Source: Mesobacillus sp. S13 (lineage in GTDB: Bacteria; Bacillota; Bacilli; Bacillales; Cytobacillaceae). Taken from it: 64,000 bases of DNA. The first letter of the stretch is position 1. Each line of letters opens with the position of its first letter. The notes under the pieces were generated by a model. The model did no database searches, had not been told where the DNA came from, and saw only the letters and a list, made by a program, of their open reading frames with translations. A program made the translations under genes and the position numbers. Of the stretch, positions 24,348-33,088 are shown in pieces. The DNA lies in NCBI RefSeq assembly GCF_020422885.1, contig NZ_CP084622.1:606001-670000 (forward strand). The letters are read 5' to 3'.

Positions 24348-24518
24348 ATGAAGACGGAGCTTTGTCCAAAGTGCGGCTGCAGGATGATGGAGGATGCGTT
24401 CGAAGAGATTGTTGAGCTTAAGGATGGGTCCATTCAGTTGGAGACAGTTTATCCCGCCTGGGTGTGCAGTGATTTCTGCGGTTATTATGAAAAAATGGAT
24501 GCTAATAGGAGGGAATGA
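24348..24518 (+). CDS. Small zinc-ribbon protein, 56 aa
   Basis: The product begins MKTELCPKCGCRMMEDAFEE and has a second cysteine pair near the end (WVCSDFCGYYEK), giving two CxxC/CxxxC knuckles for one zinc ion. AAGGGGGAG precedes the ATG. Only two bases separate its stop from the start of the EVE-Mrr nuclease gene, whose ribosome site lies within it, so translation is coupled. Small zinc ribbons often act as nucleic-acid or partner-binding accessories. Confidence 0.65.
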   Translation: MKTELCPKCGCRMMEDAFEEIVELKDGSIQLETVYPAWVCSDFCGYYEKMDANRRE

Positions 24519-24520
24519 AT

Positions 24521-25516
24521 ATGTCGCGTTATTTTAAGTTTGTGTCAATAAGGAAAGGTCACGAAGATTGGATGCTAACAGAGCTGGAGGAGGGACGGGC
24601 GAGGTTTGGATGGAGCAGTGCCGGTTCTGACTTGAGGTTGATCAAGACAAAACCTTCATCTGCCAGGACGGCGGAAGAAAAAATTGTATGGCGGTACACG
24701 CAGTTTTTAATCAACAGGTTGACGAAAGGGGATCGGCTGATCATTCAGTTGAACAGGCCGTTGCGAAAATTCGTTATTGCTGAAGTGACAGGTGAGTATC
24801 ATTCTACAGAGCCGCAAGAGAGTGATTTTAATCATTATATTGAGTGCAAGCTTTTAACGGATACGTCTATCAATGTGGAATCCCAGGCAGTATCACAGTC
24901 ATTGAGGCACCATCTCTCGAAACGAGGCCATTATTATGAGATTTATGAGGATCTTGCCAAAGAGGAACTGGATTGGATTGTGGAAAAATCACTGCAAGGG
25001 GATGCAGAGTTCTTGAAAGCCAATGAGATTGAACATACTGCTGAGTTCGAATCAAAAATTCTCGAAGAAGATGTCATTACTCAAACCTATAAGCGGATTT
25101 CTACCAAATGGCCGAGCGCTTACTTTGAAAAATTTGTTGCAGACCTTATTCGTTCGACTCCTGGGCTTGAAGTCAAGAAACAGGGCGATTCTGGACTCGG
25201 CTGGGATCTCACGATGAGGATTCTAGACCCAATCGATGGGTCTATTTTACACGAAGATATTCCAGTTCAGTGCAAGAACTATATCGGGGCAGTGAAGACG
25301 AAAAGACCGATAGATGATTTGGAAAGATGTATAAGAAACTCAGGTTCCTCTATTGCCTATCTTTTTATCATCGGAGATTTAACAAAGGAATTTGAGGATG
25401 AATTTGATAATAGACTTGAGGCATTGCAATCAGAGAATGAACACATCAAACTGAAAGTCATTGGTCAGGAGCAAATAGCGAAAATGTACTTGAATCGGGT
25501 TGGGGCTGGATTTTAA
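24521..25516 (+). CDS. Putative modification-dependent endonuclease: EVE/PUA-like domain plus Mrr-type nuclease
   Basis: The N-terminal ~130 residues (RYFKFVSIRKGHEDWMLTEL, DRLIIQLNRPLRKFVIAEVT) resemble EVE/PUA-fold modules that read modified bases. The C-terminal ~140 residues are an Mrr-type PD-(D/E)XK nuclease: FEKFVADLIRSTPGLEVKKQ, catalytic Asp229 in GLGWDLTM and Gln250-Cys-Lys252 in IPVQCKNY. This reader-plus-Mrr layout is typical of type IV-like restriction of modified phage DNA. All active-site residues are present. The frame opens at 24515, but AGGAGGG suits the ATG at 24521. No methylase is nearby, consistent with a modification-dependent enzyme. Function is inferred. Confidence 0.75.
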   Translation: MSRYFKFVSIRKGHEDWMLTELEEGRARFGWSSAGSDLRLIKTKPSSARTAEEKIVWRYTQFLINRLTKGDRLIIQLNRPLRKFVIAEVTGEYHSTEPQESDFNHYIECKLLTDTSINVESQAVSQSLRHHLSKRGHYYEIYEDLAKEELDWIVEKSLQGDAEFLKANEIEHTAEFESKILEEDVITQTYKRISTKWPSAYFEKFVADLIRSTPGLEVKKQGDSGLGWDLTMRILDPIDGSILHEDIPVQCKNYIGAVKTKRPIDDLERCIRNSGSSIAYLFIIGDLTKEFEDEFDNRLEALQSENEHIKLKVIGQEQIAKMYLNRVGAGF

Positions 25517-25585
25517 TCCGATGAACAAGTTTGACGGCCAATGTTCAATTACTGAATTACATAGGTTTAAAAGGGTGGATTTTTT

Positions 25586-25801
25586 ATGAAAAAGTATCTT
25601 TACTCTGCTTTCGTTCTAATTATAGGTGTGGTTTTTACTATGTTCATTGGTGGAAGTCTTGGAGATGGAGATGGAACCATTAGTAGCGGTGTCTTCAACT
25701 CGGCTATGGCCGGACTGATCTTTGCCATTATTTTTCTAAGTGCCACTATCATGCTATGTACATTAATGATTATTGAAGAACTGAAAAGGCGAACTAAGTA
25801 G
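25586..25801 (+). CDS. Two-helix membrane protein, 71 aa
   Basis: Two transmembrane segments (about residues 5-24 and 41-63) flank a Gly/Ser-rich loop (GGSLGDGDGTISSGVFNSAM), with a basic C-terminus (EELKRRTK). The start follows AAAAGGGTGG. No family is recognised. It follows the nuclease gene by 69 bp. Confidence 0.55.
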   Translation: MKKYLYSAFVLIIGVVFTMFIGGSLGDGDGTISSGVFNSAMAGLIFAIIFLSATIMLCTLMIIEELKRRTK

Positions 25802-25917
25802 GTTTCAGCTTTTAGCTGTTTTGGTAGAAGTGCGGCGGGTCCAGTAGCTCTCATTTTACAAAAGTGAGAATCGGAACCCTTGCCTAATATACGAAAATTC
25901 CACACGGAGGCAGTAAA

Positions 25918-26067
25918 ATGGGAATATTTATTATTGTTGTTGGCCTCGGCCTTGATAGATGGGATTTGGTTAGTTGCAAAGACAACTAGTAAACTTCTTA
26001 TTTCGCTGGAAAAAATCGGCTGTTTTTTCCAGTTCGCTATAAAACCGAAAAAGTCGCTATATAAATG
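25918..26067 (+). pseudogene. Possible small membrane protein, frameshifted
   Basis: GGAGG precedes the ATG at good distance and the first codons read MGIFIIVVGLGL. That frame stops at 25989, but one base shorter it would continue IDGIWLVAKTTSKLL, joining into a sensible membrane-peptide sequence. A one-base insertion near 25952 is suspected. The tail runs into the 20-bp tandem array, which may have replaced the original end. Confidence 0.3.
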
Positions 26068-26113
26068 AGAAACTCGCTATAAAAACAAAAAAGTCGCTAT
26101 ATAAACCAAATGG
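26034..26113. repeat. Tandem array F: four units of 20 bp
   Basis: TCGCTAT recurs at 26034, 26054, 26074 and 26094, each followed by an A-rich segment (for example TCGCTATAAAACCGAAAAAG). A perfect dyad CTGGAAAAAA/TTTTTTCCAG lies at 26006-26032, immediately before the first unit. Confidence 0.8.
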
Positions 26114-26222
26114 GGACAGACGGACGGGCTTCCATGCACGGAAACTTGAAATGGGTTGCCTGTTTACCGATAGAAATATAGGCACAAACGGTATTTATTA
26201 ATAGTAAAAGAGGGAGTAAACC

Positions 26223-26828
26223 ATGTTTTGGTTCTTTATTGTGATATTTTTTGCTGATTTGTTATTAGGCTTGATGCAAGCGTCACTATGGCTCATTATT
26301 TTGGTTAATCTTGTTATTATCTTAGTTTTTATGTACAAGAGCTTTTATCCGTTTCTTTTTGAGAAGGATCCGGATAAGATCATGGACTTTATGAAGAAAT
26401 CGAAGCATCCGCAATTTCAGTTTCATTATTATTTTTTCAATGATGAGTTGGAGGAAGCGGAGGACAGGATGTATAAAATTAAATCTCCTTTTTATCAAAA
26501 GCTGAGTCATGTAAACCTGCTTGTAAAAAGGAAGCAGTATGATGAAGCGGAAGAGATGGCGAGAGGATTAAAGGACAATATGTATAAATGGTATTCCCTT
26601 GCTGGGATTGCGATTGAGCAGGGGGATCGTGAATCATATAGGAAGTACAAAGATAAAGTGAAGAATCCTTTTTACCGCAGGTTATTGGAATTGGATGAGC
26701 TGGTCCATGTCGGGGAGAAGGAAAAGGTGCTCAGCGAATTGGAGACTATGATTCCGAGTTTGCGGGGAGCCAAGCTGCTTAGCGTGATTCAGTATAAGCA
26801 GGAACTCTTGAAGCAGAATGAGGATTAA
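26223..26828 (+). CDS. Membrane-anchored TPR-like protein, 201 aa
   Basis: Two N-terminal membrane helices (about residues 2-20 and 24-40) anchor a cytoplasmic domain of paired helices. The domain has repeats around the phrase SPFYQKL...NPFYRRLLEL and a TPR-like unit KRKQYDEAEEMARGLKD. GAGGGAG precedes the ATG. The protein probably mediates protein contacts at the membrane; partner and process are unknown. It is monocistronic, closed by two terminators in a row. Confidence 0.6.
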   Translation: MFWFFIVIFFADLLLGLMQASLWLIILVNLVIILVFMYKSFYPFLFEKDPDKIMDFMKKSKHPQFQFHYYFFNDELEEAEDRMYKIKSPFYQKLSHVNLLVKRKQYDEAEEMARGLKDNMYKWYSLAGIAIEQGDRESYRKYKDKVKNPFYRRLLELDELVHVGEKEKVLSELETMIPSLRGAKLLSVIQYKQELLKQNED

Positions 26829-26839
26829 GGCAAATACTT

Positions 26840-26868
26840 AGCACGGGGGCGTACCCTGTGCTTTTTAT
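26840..26868 (+). terminator. Terminator of the AGCAYRGGG family
   Basis: AGCACGGGGGCGTACCCTGT hairpin closing with GCT and TTTTATTT. Confidence 0.8.
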
Positions 26869-26870
26869 TT

Positions 26871-26903
26871 AGGAGACAGCAGAACCATCCGCTGTCTCTT
26901 TCA
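26871..26903. terminator. Hairpin of the GAGACAGC family
   Basis: GGAGACAGC...GCTGTCTCTTT lies between the convergent genes ending at 26828 and 26913 and can serve both strands. Confidence 0.7.
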
Positions 26904-26912
26904 CCCTCCTAG

Positions 26913-27071
26913 CTAACTTCTCTTTTCAGCAAATAACAAAAATAGTGTTGCTAAAGGACCTAATAAAAGAGAAAGCAAAAACCAATTCAATCCGGTCCTA
27001 TTCTTTCCTTGTGCAAGTCCAGCATTTATTAATGCTAAGGTTCCCCAACCAACAAAATATTGATTATCCAT
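26913..27071 (-). CDS. Small membrane protein, 52 aa
   Basis: The minus strand encodes MDNQYFVGWGTLALINAGLA followed by a polar turn (QGKNRTGLNW) and a second helix FLLSLLLGPLATLFLLF, ending EKRS. GGAGG lies nine bases before the ATG. The two-helix plan with a polar GKNRTGLNWF turn is seen in many short bacterial membrane proteins of unknown function. It is convergent with the 26223-26828 gene. Confidence 0.65.
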   Translation of the reverse strand: MDNQYFVGWGTLALINAGLAQGKNRTGLNWFLLSLLLGPLATLFLLFAEKRS

Positions 27072-27323
27072 TATCTTACGCCTCCGGTCCAATAAAAAGT
27101 GCAGCTAACGAATTAGCTATCTATATATAACAATTATACTACTAATTATTTGCAATTTGAGAAATGTTGGAAATAAATACACGAAAAACTGCTCCTTTCC
27201 ATTTTTTTAGAAGGCATAATCTTGAGACAGCAGAACCGTCCTCTGGGAACAAAATAACGTAAAGGAAATTTATGTTAAGATTTATATACAGGGTCCAAGC
27301 ATCAATTGACAAAGAGGTGCAAT

Positions 27324-27763
27324 ATGAAATTTCGTATAACCAATGAGATGAATGAGACAAATAAAAGCCATGTTAATCAAAAACTTTATGAATATAATTT
27401 AAAGCATTTTCCTGAAGATCTAAGAGGAAGATATCGAGAAGTGAATTTCTTTTTATTAGATGAGGATGGGAATGTTCGTGGGGGCATTTTGGGAGAGGTA
27501 TGTTGGAATTGGCTGGAAATACATATGTTATGGTCGATGAAGATCTCCGCGGCTCAGGATATGGAACTCAATTGTTAGGAGAAATGGAACAAATCGCCGT
27601 AGAGAGCAAGTGCGATTTTATAAAGGTGGATACTCTGAGCTTTCAGGCGCTGGATTTTTATCAAAAGAATGGTTATACCGTTTACGGCACACTGGATAAT
27701 GTGGGAAGAGAATTCAAGCATTTCTATTTAAAGAAGGATCTTTTAAGCGGGGAATCATTGTGA
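27324..27763 (+). pseudogene. GNAT acetyltransferase, frameshifted
   Basis: The first frame (from ATG 27324 after AGAGGTG) reads VNFFLLDEDGNVRGGILGEV and WNWLEIHMLW. The acetyl-CoA-binding half, VDEDLRGSGYGTQLLGEMEQ and AVESKCDFIKVDTLSFQALD, continues in another frame. Restoring one G after base 27533 joins WNWLEIHMLW to VDEDLRGSGYG, exactly the order of intact GNAT proteins. The damage is thus a single-base deletion in a GG run, either a recent mutation or a sequencing error. It overlaps the next GNAT gene by four bases (GTGA). Confidence 0.8.
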
Positions 27764-28185
27764 AAGTAGTCACGGCACAGTTAAGAGATCTAAACACGAT
27801 TGTTCAAGTAGACCGTCAAGTGATAGGAAATACAAGCAGAAAAGATTTTATTGAGCAAGCGATTAAACAAGGGCGTTGTATTCTAGTGAATGAAAATGAG
27901 GATGTTGCTGGATTTTTGATATATGATACTCATTTTTTTGAATGTACGTTTATATCCCTGGTTATTGTATCTCCCGCAAAGAGACGAAAGGGTATTGCGA
28001 GTCAATTGATGAATGATCTGGTTCGCACTGCTCCTACTGACAAAATTTTCTCTTCTGCCAATCGTTCTAACAAAAGCATGCAGAAGGTCTTTGAAGCAAA
28101 TGGATTTGTCGAGAGTGGTATTGTCAAAAACTTGGATGAAGGCGACCCTGAAATCATTTACTTTAAATCTAAGATTCTATCATAA
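27760..28185 (+). CDS. GNAT family N-acetyltransferase
   Basis: A 141-residue single-domain acetyltransferase. The acetyl-CoA pyrophosphate-binding motif A is ISLVIVSPAKRRKGIASQLM (RxxGxA), followed by motif B SSANRSNKSMQKVFEANGFV. The GTG start overlaps the stop of the upstream GNAT frame, with AGCGGGGAA as ribosome site, so the two were a tandem operon. Acceptor substrate unknown. Confidence 0.85.
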   Translation: MKVVTAQLRDLNTIVQVDRQVIGNTSRKDFIEQAIKQGRCILVNENEDVAGFLIYDTHFFECTFISLVIVSPAKRRKGIASQLMNDLVRTAPTDKIFSSANRSNKSMQKVFEANGFVESGIVKNLDEGDPEIIYFKSKILS

Positions 28186-28302
28186 GGTTTCGGAGGCTAG
28201 GGTTCTGTGTTGATCAGAGATGGGGAAGGCAGCAGGATGCCTAGGATACTGTGTTTGACTTCTAGGGTTTGGTACAAAGATTCCAATGCTTAATAAAAGG
28301 AA

Positions 28303-28332
28303 AAAGCAAAGGTTGATTCCTTTGCTTTTACT
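28303..28332. terminator. Bidirectional terminator
   Basis: AAAAGCAAAGG-TTGATT-CCTTTGCTTTTA between convergent genes, overlapping the end of the rsbR-type gene. Confidence 0.8.
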
Positions 28333-29197
28333 TTTGATCGTCAATAGTATTCGATAGGACAATCTTATTCGCCTTCAATGCTTGCTTTAAGGTTGCCTGT
28401 GTTGGTACTTTATGAAAGTTGATGCCTAGTTGGACTGCTGTCTGGGCGATTTCTGGGCGGATCCCGCTAATATGTACTTTTACTCCGATTAACTTCAAGA
28501 TGTCGATAATTTGGAATAACTGATTTGCTACCATTGTATCAATAATGGAGACGCCTGATAAATCGATAAACAGGTGTGTTAGATGGTAATCTTTGCTTTG
28601 CATCAGGACGGATTCTGTAATGTGCTTTGCACGCTGGGTATCGATATCTCCCACAAGCGGCAATACTCCGATAGAATCTGAGAGTGGTATGATCGGGGCG
28701 CTCAATTCATTGATCAATTCACTTTGGACAGAAATTCGATCATTGTAATAGTTATAATATTCTTCAGCAAAGGTTTCGATGATGGTATCAAATGTGGAGT
28801 GGATCAATGTGCTCCAATGCAGGATTTCTGTATCGGAAATTTCCCCTTTATTCTCCATGACGAACAGGTGAACATGCTCCCAGAAAATACCTCTGAATAC
28901 CTTGAATTGATGAATGACCTCGTGGAGAGGAGTTCTTGTCTCGACACGATCCATCGCAACGGCTTGAGCCCAAGTTTTAATCTCTTGATTCACTTCGTTT
29001 TCGCTGGTAACCAGTACACTGGCTACCGTTCTAATAAAAAGTCCATTTTGCTCCCTTAATCGGTCCTCAGCTCGATGGTTGTCACAAGAGGAGTATACGC
29101 TTGTAGGATCGTTGGCTCTCTTGCTTAACCATTTATTGGTGAGAATGGAAGGGTCTTCAGTGATGAAATCATAGAGTTTCTGATTATTAGGATTCAT
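28328..29197 (-). CDS. RsbR-type stressosome protein with STAS domain
   Basis: The 289-residue protein has an N-terminal RsbRD-like helical sensor domain (SILTNKWLSKRANDPTSVYS, HEVIHQFKVFRGIFWEHVH) and a C-terminal STAS domain with the conserved phospho-acceptor loop LFIDLSGVSIIDTMVANQLF. RsbR paralogues form the stressosome with RsbS, sequester the RsbT kinase and release it on stress, which activates sigma-B. No rsbS, rsbT or sigma-B genes are nearby, so it is an orphan paralogue. AAGGAG places the start at the ATG of 29197 rather than the ORF opening at 29233. Confidence 0.85.
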   Translation of the reverse strand: MNPNNQKLYDFITEDPSILTNKWLSKRANDPTSVYSSCDNHRAEDRLREQNGLFIRTVASVLVTSENEVNQEIKTWAQAVAMDRVETRTPLHEVIHQFKVFRGIFWEHVHLFVMENKGEISDTEILHWSTLIHSTFDTIIETFAEEYYNYYNDRISVQSELINELSAPIIPLSDSIGVLPLVGDIDTQRAKHITESVLMQSKDYHLTHLFIDLSGVSIIDTMVANQLFQIIDILKLIGVKVHISGIRPEIAQTAVQLGINFHKVPTQATLKQALKANKIVLSNTIDDQK

Positions 29198-29500
29198 GAT
29201 TTTCTCCTTAATTTCTGATATCAAAATGGTCATTTCTAGTTAAATATAAAGAATATATTAGATAAAATCAATTTTTTGTATGCTAAGGATTGGGCTTGCA
29301 TTTATTGGCTGCTATTAGTTTAAAGAAAGAGATTTACCCATCTTCAGAGTGACTGTGATGGAGAAAAAGACGGCTGCCCATTCGGCTAAGTTCTAGACCT
29401 TGAAAGCAGGATATATTCTGTGGAAAAAAGAATTGTTATTGAAGTATGGCCAGAGAGAAATGTCTTTTTATTAAATGACTAATTTGAGAGGATGGGCATC

Positions 29501-30397
29501 ATGAAGGTCGAAGCACTAAAAATGGAGCGACAGGGAGATTTTTTTGAATACTGTAAAAAACATCGAAAGGAACTGGATGATTCCTTTTTGTATGATGAAG
29601 ATCTGGAGAACTTCAAGGCGGATGCCGAAAACCCTACTTATATAATGACTGACTCAAATGGGCAAATAAAGGGTGCTGCCTCTCTTATTCTGGATGACTA
29701 CCATCGAAGGGGCAATAGGGCAAGATTCCGGATTTTTCATTGTGAATCACATGATGACCAGGACTATAAAAGACTGTTTGAGGCATTTTTAAAACATACA
29801 ATGTCATTGGATCATGTTTTTCTATTTGTTCCTTTGCTCAACGAGAAATTGAAGGTCGTCATGGAAAAGCTTAATTTTGACGTGGAAAGATATACTTTTC
29901 TGCTGGTCAGGGAGGACTTGGAGGTTCGGGAACCGGCTATTCCAAAAGGTTATCAGATTAAGAGTTTCCGGCCTGGCAAGGATGAGGATGCTTGGTGCCT
30001 GGTAAGGAATGCGGCGTTCTCGACGCTGAAGGGAAGTGAAACGGCGATTACACCCGAGATGGTCGCAAAAATGCCGGCAGAGTCTGATTACCTGGATGGC
30101 GGTATGATGATTCTCTATGAGAACGACGAGCCAGTTGGAGTGGTGAGAGGGTCGGACGATGAATATGAAGATTCACCAATCATGAACATCGGACCAGTCG
30201 CTGTTTTGCCGGAATACCAGGGGAGAGGATTAGGCAGGGTCCTGTTAAGAGCCGCAATCAAGTTTTCGAAGGAAAAAGGGTACAACAGATGTGTGCTTTG
30301 TGTGAATGGAGACAATGAACAAGCTAAAGCCCTCTACCTGCAGGAAGGGTTCGAACAGACAGAAGGAGTAGTCTGTTATCGATATGAACTTAAGTGA
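29501..30397 (+). CDS. GNAT acetyltransferase with two GNAT-like domains
   Basis: The N-terminal ~145 residues form a degenerate GNAT fold (ITYIMT-like start and HVFLFVPLLNEKLKVVMEKL). The C-terminal half is a full catalytic domain with MNIGPVAVLPEYQGRGLGRV (acetyl-CoA motif QxxGxG) and CVNGDNEQAKALYLQEGFEQ. An ATG at 29492 abuts the GAGAGG site; the ATG at 29501 has proper spacing and is chosen. Substrate is unknown. A terminator follows directly. Confidence 0.85.
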   Translation: MKVEALKMERQGDFFEYCKKHRKELDDSFLYDEDLENFKADAENPTYIMTDSNGQIKGAASLILDDYHRRGNRARFRIFHCESHDDQDYKRLFEAFLKHTMSLDHVFLFVPLLNEKLKVVMEKLNFDVERYTFLLVREDLEVREPAIPKGYQIKSFRPGKDEDAWCLVRNAAFSTLKGSETAITPEMVAKMPAESDYLDGGMMILYENDEPVGVVRGSDDEYEDSPIMNIGPVAVLPEYQGRGLGRVLLRAAIKFSKEKGYNRCVLCVNGDNEQAKALYLQEGFEQTEGVVCYRYELK

Positions 30398-30433
30398 AGC
30401 ATCGGGATCGCCCCCGGTGTTTCTCTTTTTTTA
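30396..30433 (+). terminator. Rho-independent terminator
   Basis: GAAGCATCGGG...CCCGGTGTTTC and a long T-rich tail, starting inside the stop codon region of the GNAT gene. Confidence 0.8.
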
Positions 30434-30513
30434 GCGTATGGGTAAAAGGGGGGAGAGTCACCGGTTGAATGTCTAAAAGTATGAGGGGGGAGAACAGAAA
30501 CAGGGTCTCCTTC

Positions 30514-30609
30514 TTACTTTCTTCTCCTCAGTTTTTCTAAATACAGTGCCATCCCTATGTAGATGCTGAAGAGAAGAACTATGAATAAGGGAGTGGATAG
30601 AGAATCCAT
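30514..30609 (-). CDS. 31-residue single-helix membrane peptide
   Basis: Directly downstream (11 bp) of the CBO0543-type gene on the minus strand, AAGGTGAT precedes an ATG. The product is MDSLSTPLFIVLLFSIYIGM, then ALYLEKLRRRK: one membrane helix with a strongly basic end (positive-inside). Its operon position suggests a small partner subunit of the CBO0543-type membrane protein. Confidence 0.5.
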   Translation of the reverse strand: MDSLSTPLFIVLLFSIYIGMALYLEKLRRRK

Positions 30610-30620
30610 CGGATCACCTT

Positions 30621-31136
30621 CTATTTTAAATCGTGTAATGCTGGATGAAAAAATAATAGGAGAACCGCAATAATAGGTGCCGATATAAGGAATGCGGCCA
30701 GCGCGTTTTTATAGTGGATCCTAACTACAGTAAAAGTAATGATGTTGAACAATACAGACCACCAAGCATTCCAGCCATTTTCATAGACAAACAAACCTTT
30801 AGCCTCGAATAGATATTCAATCCCGGAGAAATAGGCCACCCAGATCAGCACATACAAAAGTCCTCTTAACCTTTCTTTTGGAAAATACTCCAGGTAAATC
30901 ATCAAGACGACAGGGACAATGAAAAATGTGAAGGCAATCTCGATCAGCGTGTGATTTAACCAATCAACTGTAACAGCTTTATACTTCCATAGAGTATGTT
31001 GATAGAAGAGGAAATTATACAATAAATTACAGATAATATAGAACTGGACCGTAGGGTAGTATTCTTTCCACTTATGCCACTTAACGAACTTTTTTGCAAA
31101 AATAATATATACCACAATGACTAATAACAAATACAT
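30621..31136 (-). CDS. CBO0543-family membrane protein
   Basis: The 171-residue protein has five predicted membrane helices and the features of the CBO0543 family of Firmicutes: NLLYNFLFYQHTLWKYK, then a central LEYFPKERLRGLLYVLIWVA and WWSVLFNIITF. Function of the family is unknown. It leads a two-gene minus-strand unit with a 31-residue membrane peptide. Confidence 0.75.
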   Translation of the reverse strand: MYLLLVIVVYIIFAKKFVKWHKWKEYYPTVQFYIICNLLYNFLFYQHTLWKYKAVTVDWLNHTLIEIAFTFFIVPVVLMIYLEYFPKERLRGLLYVLIWVAYFSGIEYLFEAKGLFVYENGWNAWWSVLFNIITFTVVRIHYKNALAAFLISAPIIAVLLLFFHPALHDLK

Positions 31137-31345
31137 ATCTATAACCTCTTATAACTTTTAGTAGAATTCTCTCCAAAAAGAATCTTTCTTAGACACGATG
31201 GAGACACAGGCGGTTCAAGCGCCAAAAAAAGTGCGAATGGCTTTTTAACGATCTTCCATGTGTGCTTGAAAAATATCGTAGTATAATGGACAAACAAGGT
31301 CTGTTTTCTATTGGGCTACTCGTTACTTAAGGAGTTGAATGAACG

Positions 31346-32332
31346 ATGGACGAAAAAGTGATCAAGTGGGGAATATTAGGGACTGGCGGAATTGCCAGTG
31401 CTTTTGCAAGGGATTTAAACTTTGCTGAGAATACGGAAAAGTGTGCTGTTGGTTCACGTACGAAAGAGAGCGCGGAGAAGTTTGCGGAGGAGCATGGTGT
31501 GGCCCGTGCCTATGGGAGCTATGAAGAACTTGTGACAGATCCGGATGTAAATGCGATTTATATTGCGACGCCACACCCGTTTCATAAAGAAAATGTATTG
31601 GCCTGTCTTCGTGCTGGCAAGGCCGTGCTCTGCGAGAAGCCTTTTACTATCAATAGCGGTGAGCTGGAAGAAGTCATTCAGTTTGCGAGAGAACAAAAGC
31701 TGTTCTTGATGGAGGCGATGTGGACACGTTTCCTGCCGCCGATTGTGAAAGTGAAAGAATGGATCGACAGCGGTGAAATCGGTGAAGTTCTGTTGGTGAA
31801 GGCCGACTTTGGCTTCCGTGCGCCATGGAATCCTGAGGGACGATTGCTCAATCCGGCCCTTGGAGGAGGAGCCTTGCTGGATGTGGGGATTTATCCTGTC
31901 ACCTTTGCATCCATGATTTTCGGAACAAAACCGGAAAAGATTTTGAGCACGGCTCATATTGGGGAAACGGGAGTGGATGAACAGTTTTCCATCCTGCTAT
32001 CCTATCCTGGTGGAAAGACGGCCACCCTTAATGGTGCTTTCCGCGTCGACTTAACGAATGAAGCCTATATCCTTGGGACAGAGGGTCATATTCGGATTCC
32101 GTCATTCCATAGTGCAAAATCTGCCTTCCTATATAAAAATGGTGAGGAAGCAGATTCATTCAACGATGACAGACAGTCGGCTGGATACGCATTTGAAATA
32201 GTAGAAGTAGGCAGATGCCTGAGGCAAGGCCTTCTTGAAAGCCCTGTCGTTCCCCTGGATGAATCCCTGGAAATCATGAAACTGATGGATGAAATCCGCG
32301 GACAGTGGGGACTGAAGTATCCGGGTGAGTAA
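31346..32332 (+). CDS. Gfo/Idh/MocA-family oxidoreductase
   Basis: An N-terminal Rossmann fold for NAD(P) (WGILGTGGIASAFARDLN), the family's catalytic CEKP motif (AVLCEKPFTINSGELEEV), and the C-terminal substrate domain with GGGALLDVGIYPVTFASMIF (conserved Asp-x-x-x-His-like position has Tyr-Pro here) identify a 328-residue sugar- or polyol-type dehydrogenase. The substrate is unknown; the closest familiar group is trans-dihydrodiol/glucose-fructose oxidoreductase-like. It is monocistronic and closed by an AGCATGGGG terminator. Confidence 0.85.
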   Translation: MDEKVIKWGILGTGGIASAFARDLNFAENTEKCAVGSRTKESAEKFAEEHGVARAYGSYEELVTDPDVNAIYIATPHPFHKENVLACLRAGKAVLCEKPFTINSGELEEVIQFAREQKLFLMEAMWTRFLPPIVKVKEWIDSGEIGEVLLVKADFGFRAPWNPEGRLLNPALGGGALLDVGIYPVTFASMIFGTKPEKILSTAHIGETGVDEQFSILLSYPGGKTATLNGAFRVDLTNEAYILGTEGHIRIPSFHSAKSAFLYKNGEEADSFNDDRQSAGYAFEIVEVGRCLRQGLLESPVVPLDESLEIMKLMDEIRGQWGLKYPGE

Positions 32333-32376
32333 TGGATGTTTTAGATGAAAGCATGAGGAATAACGTCCTTTTTTCA

Positions 32377-32410
32377 GGAGCATGGGGACGTACCCTGTGC
32401 TTCTTTTTTC
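32377..32410 (+). terminator. Terminator of the AGCAYRGGG family
   Basis: GAGCATGGGGACGTACCCTG closing with TGCTTC and a T-run. Confidence 0.8.
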
Positions 32411-32449
32411 ATGGGCGCAGCTCTTTTTAAAAGTAGATCAAAGTAAGTT

Positions 32450-32955
32450 CAGACAGCTTTCACGAGGGCCCCGAAAAGCTGTCAAAAGAAAGCCCGACTT
32501 GCGACAGGTTTGGGGTTAAATGCAGAAAAGCTGTCAAAAGAAAGGGCAACTTAAGACAGGGTTGGGGCCAACAGCTTAAATCTGTCAAGAAACCGAAGAA
32601 ATTAAGACAAGTTTGGCACCAACAAGCAAAAAGCTGTCAAGAACCCGAAGGAATTAAGACAGGTTTGGGTTCAACAAGCAAAAAGCTGTCAAGAACCCGA
32701 AGGAATTAAGACAGGTTTGGGTTCAACAAGCAAAAAGCTGTCAAGAAAATGAAGGAATTAAGACAGGTTTGGGTTCAACAAGCAAAAAGCTGTCAAGAAA
32801 ATGAAGGAATTAAGACAGGTTTGGGTTCAACAAGCGAAAAGCTGTCAAGAAAATGAAGGAATTAAGACAGGTTTGGGTTCAACAAGCATAAAGCTGTCAA
32901 GAAATCGAAGGAATTAAGACAGGTTTGGTGCCAAATGAAGAAAAGCTGTCAAAAG
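32450..32955. repeat. Tandem array C: about 9.5 units of 52 bp with alternating half-sites
   Basis: AAGCTGTC recurs with its C residue at 32479, 32531, 32582, 32634, 32686, 32738, 32790, 32842, 32894 and 32946, a spacing of 52 bp (once 51). In each unit the near-inverse GACAGGTT lies 26 bp after AGCTGTC, so half-sites alternate in orientation every 26 bp. Outer units are more diverged than inner ones. No start codon or ribosome site accompanies any open frame across the array. Confidence 0.9.
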
Positions 32956-33088
32956 TAGTCCTGCTCACTACTTTTTCATCGGAAGGCGGTTACGCGCTAC
33001 AACCCACGGCCTTTCATTATTATCCATCATCGTAATATGGTAGAATGGCTTGCAAAGGATTTTACTTTTACATCAGGAGGAATCTAGA

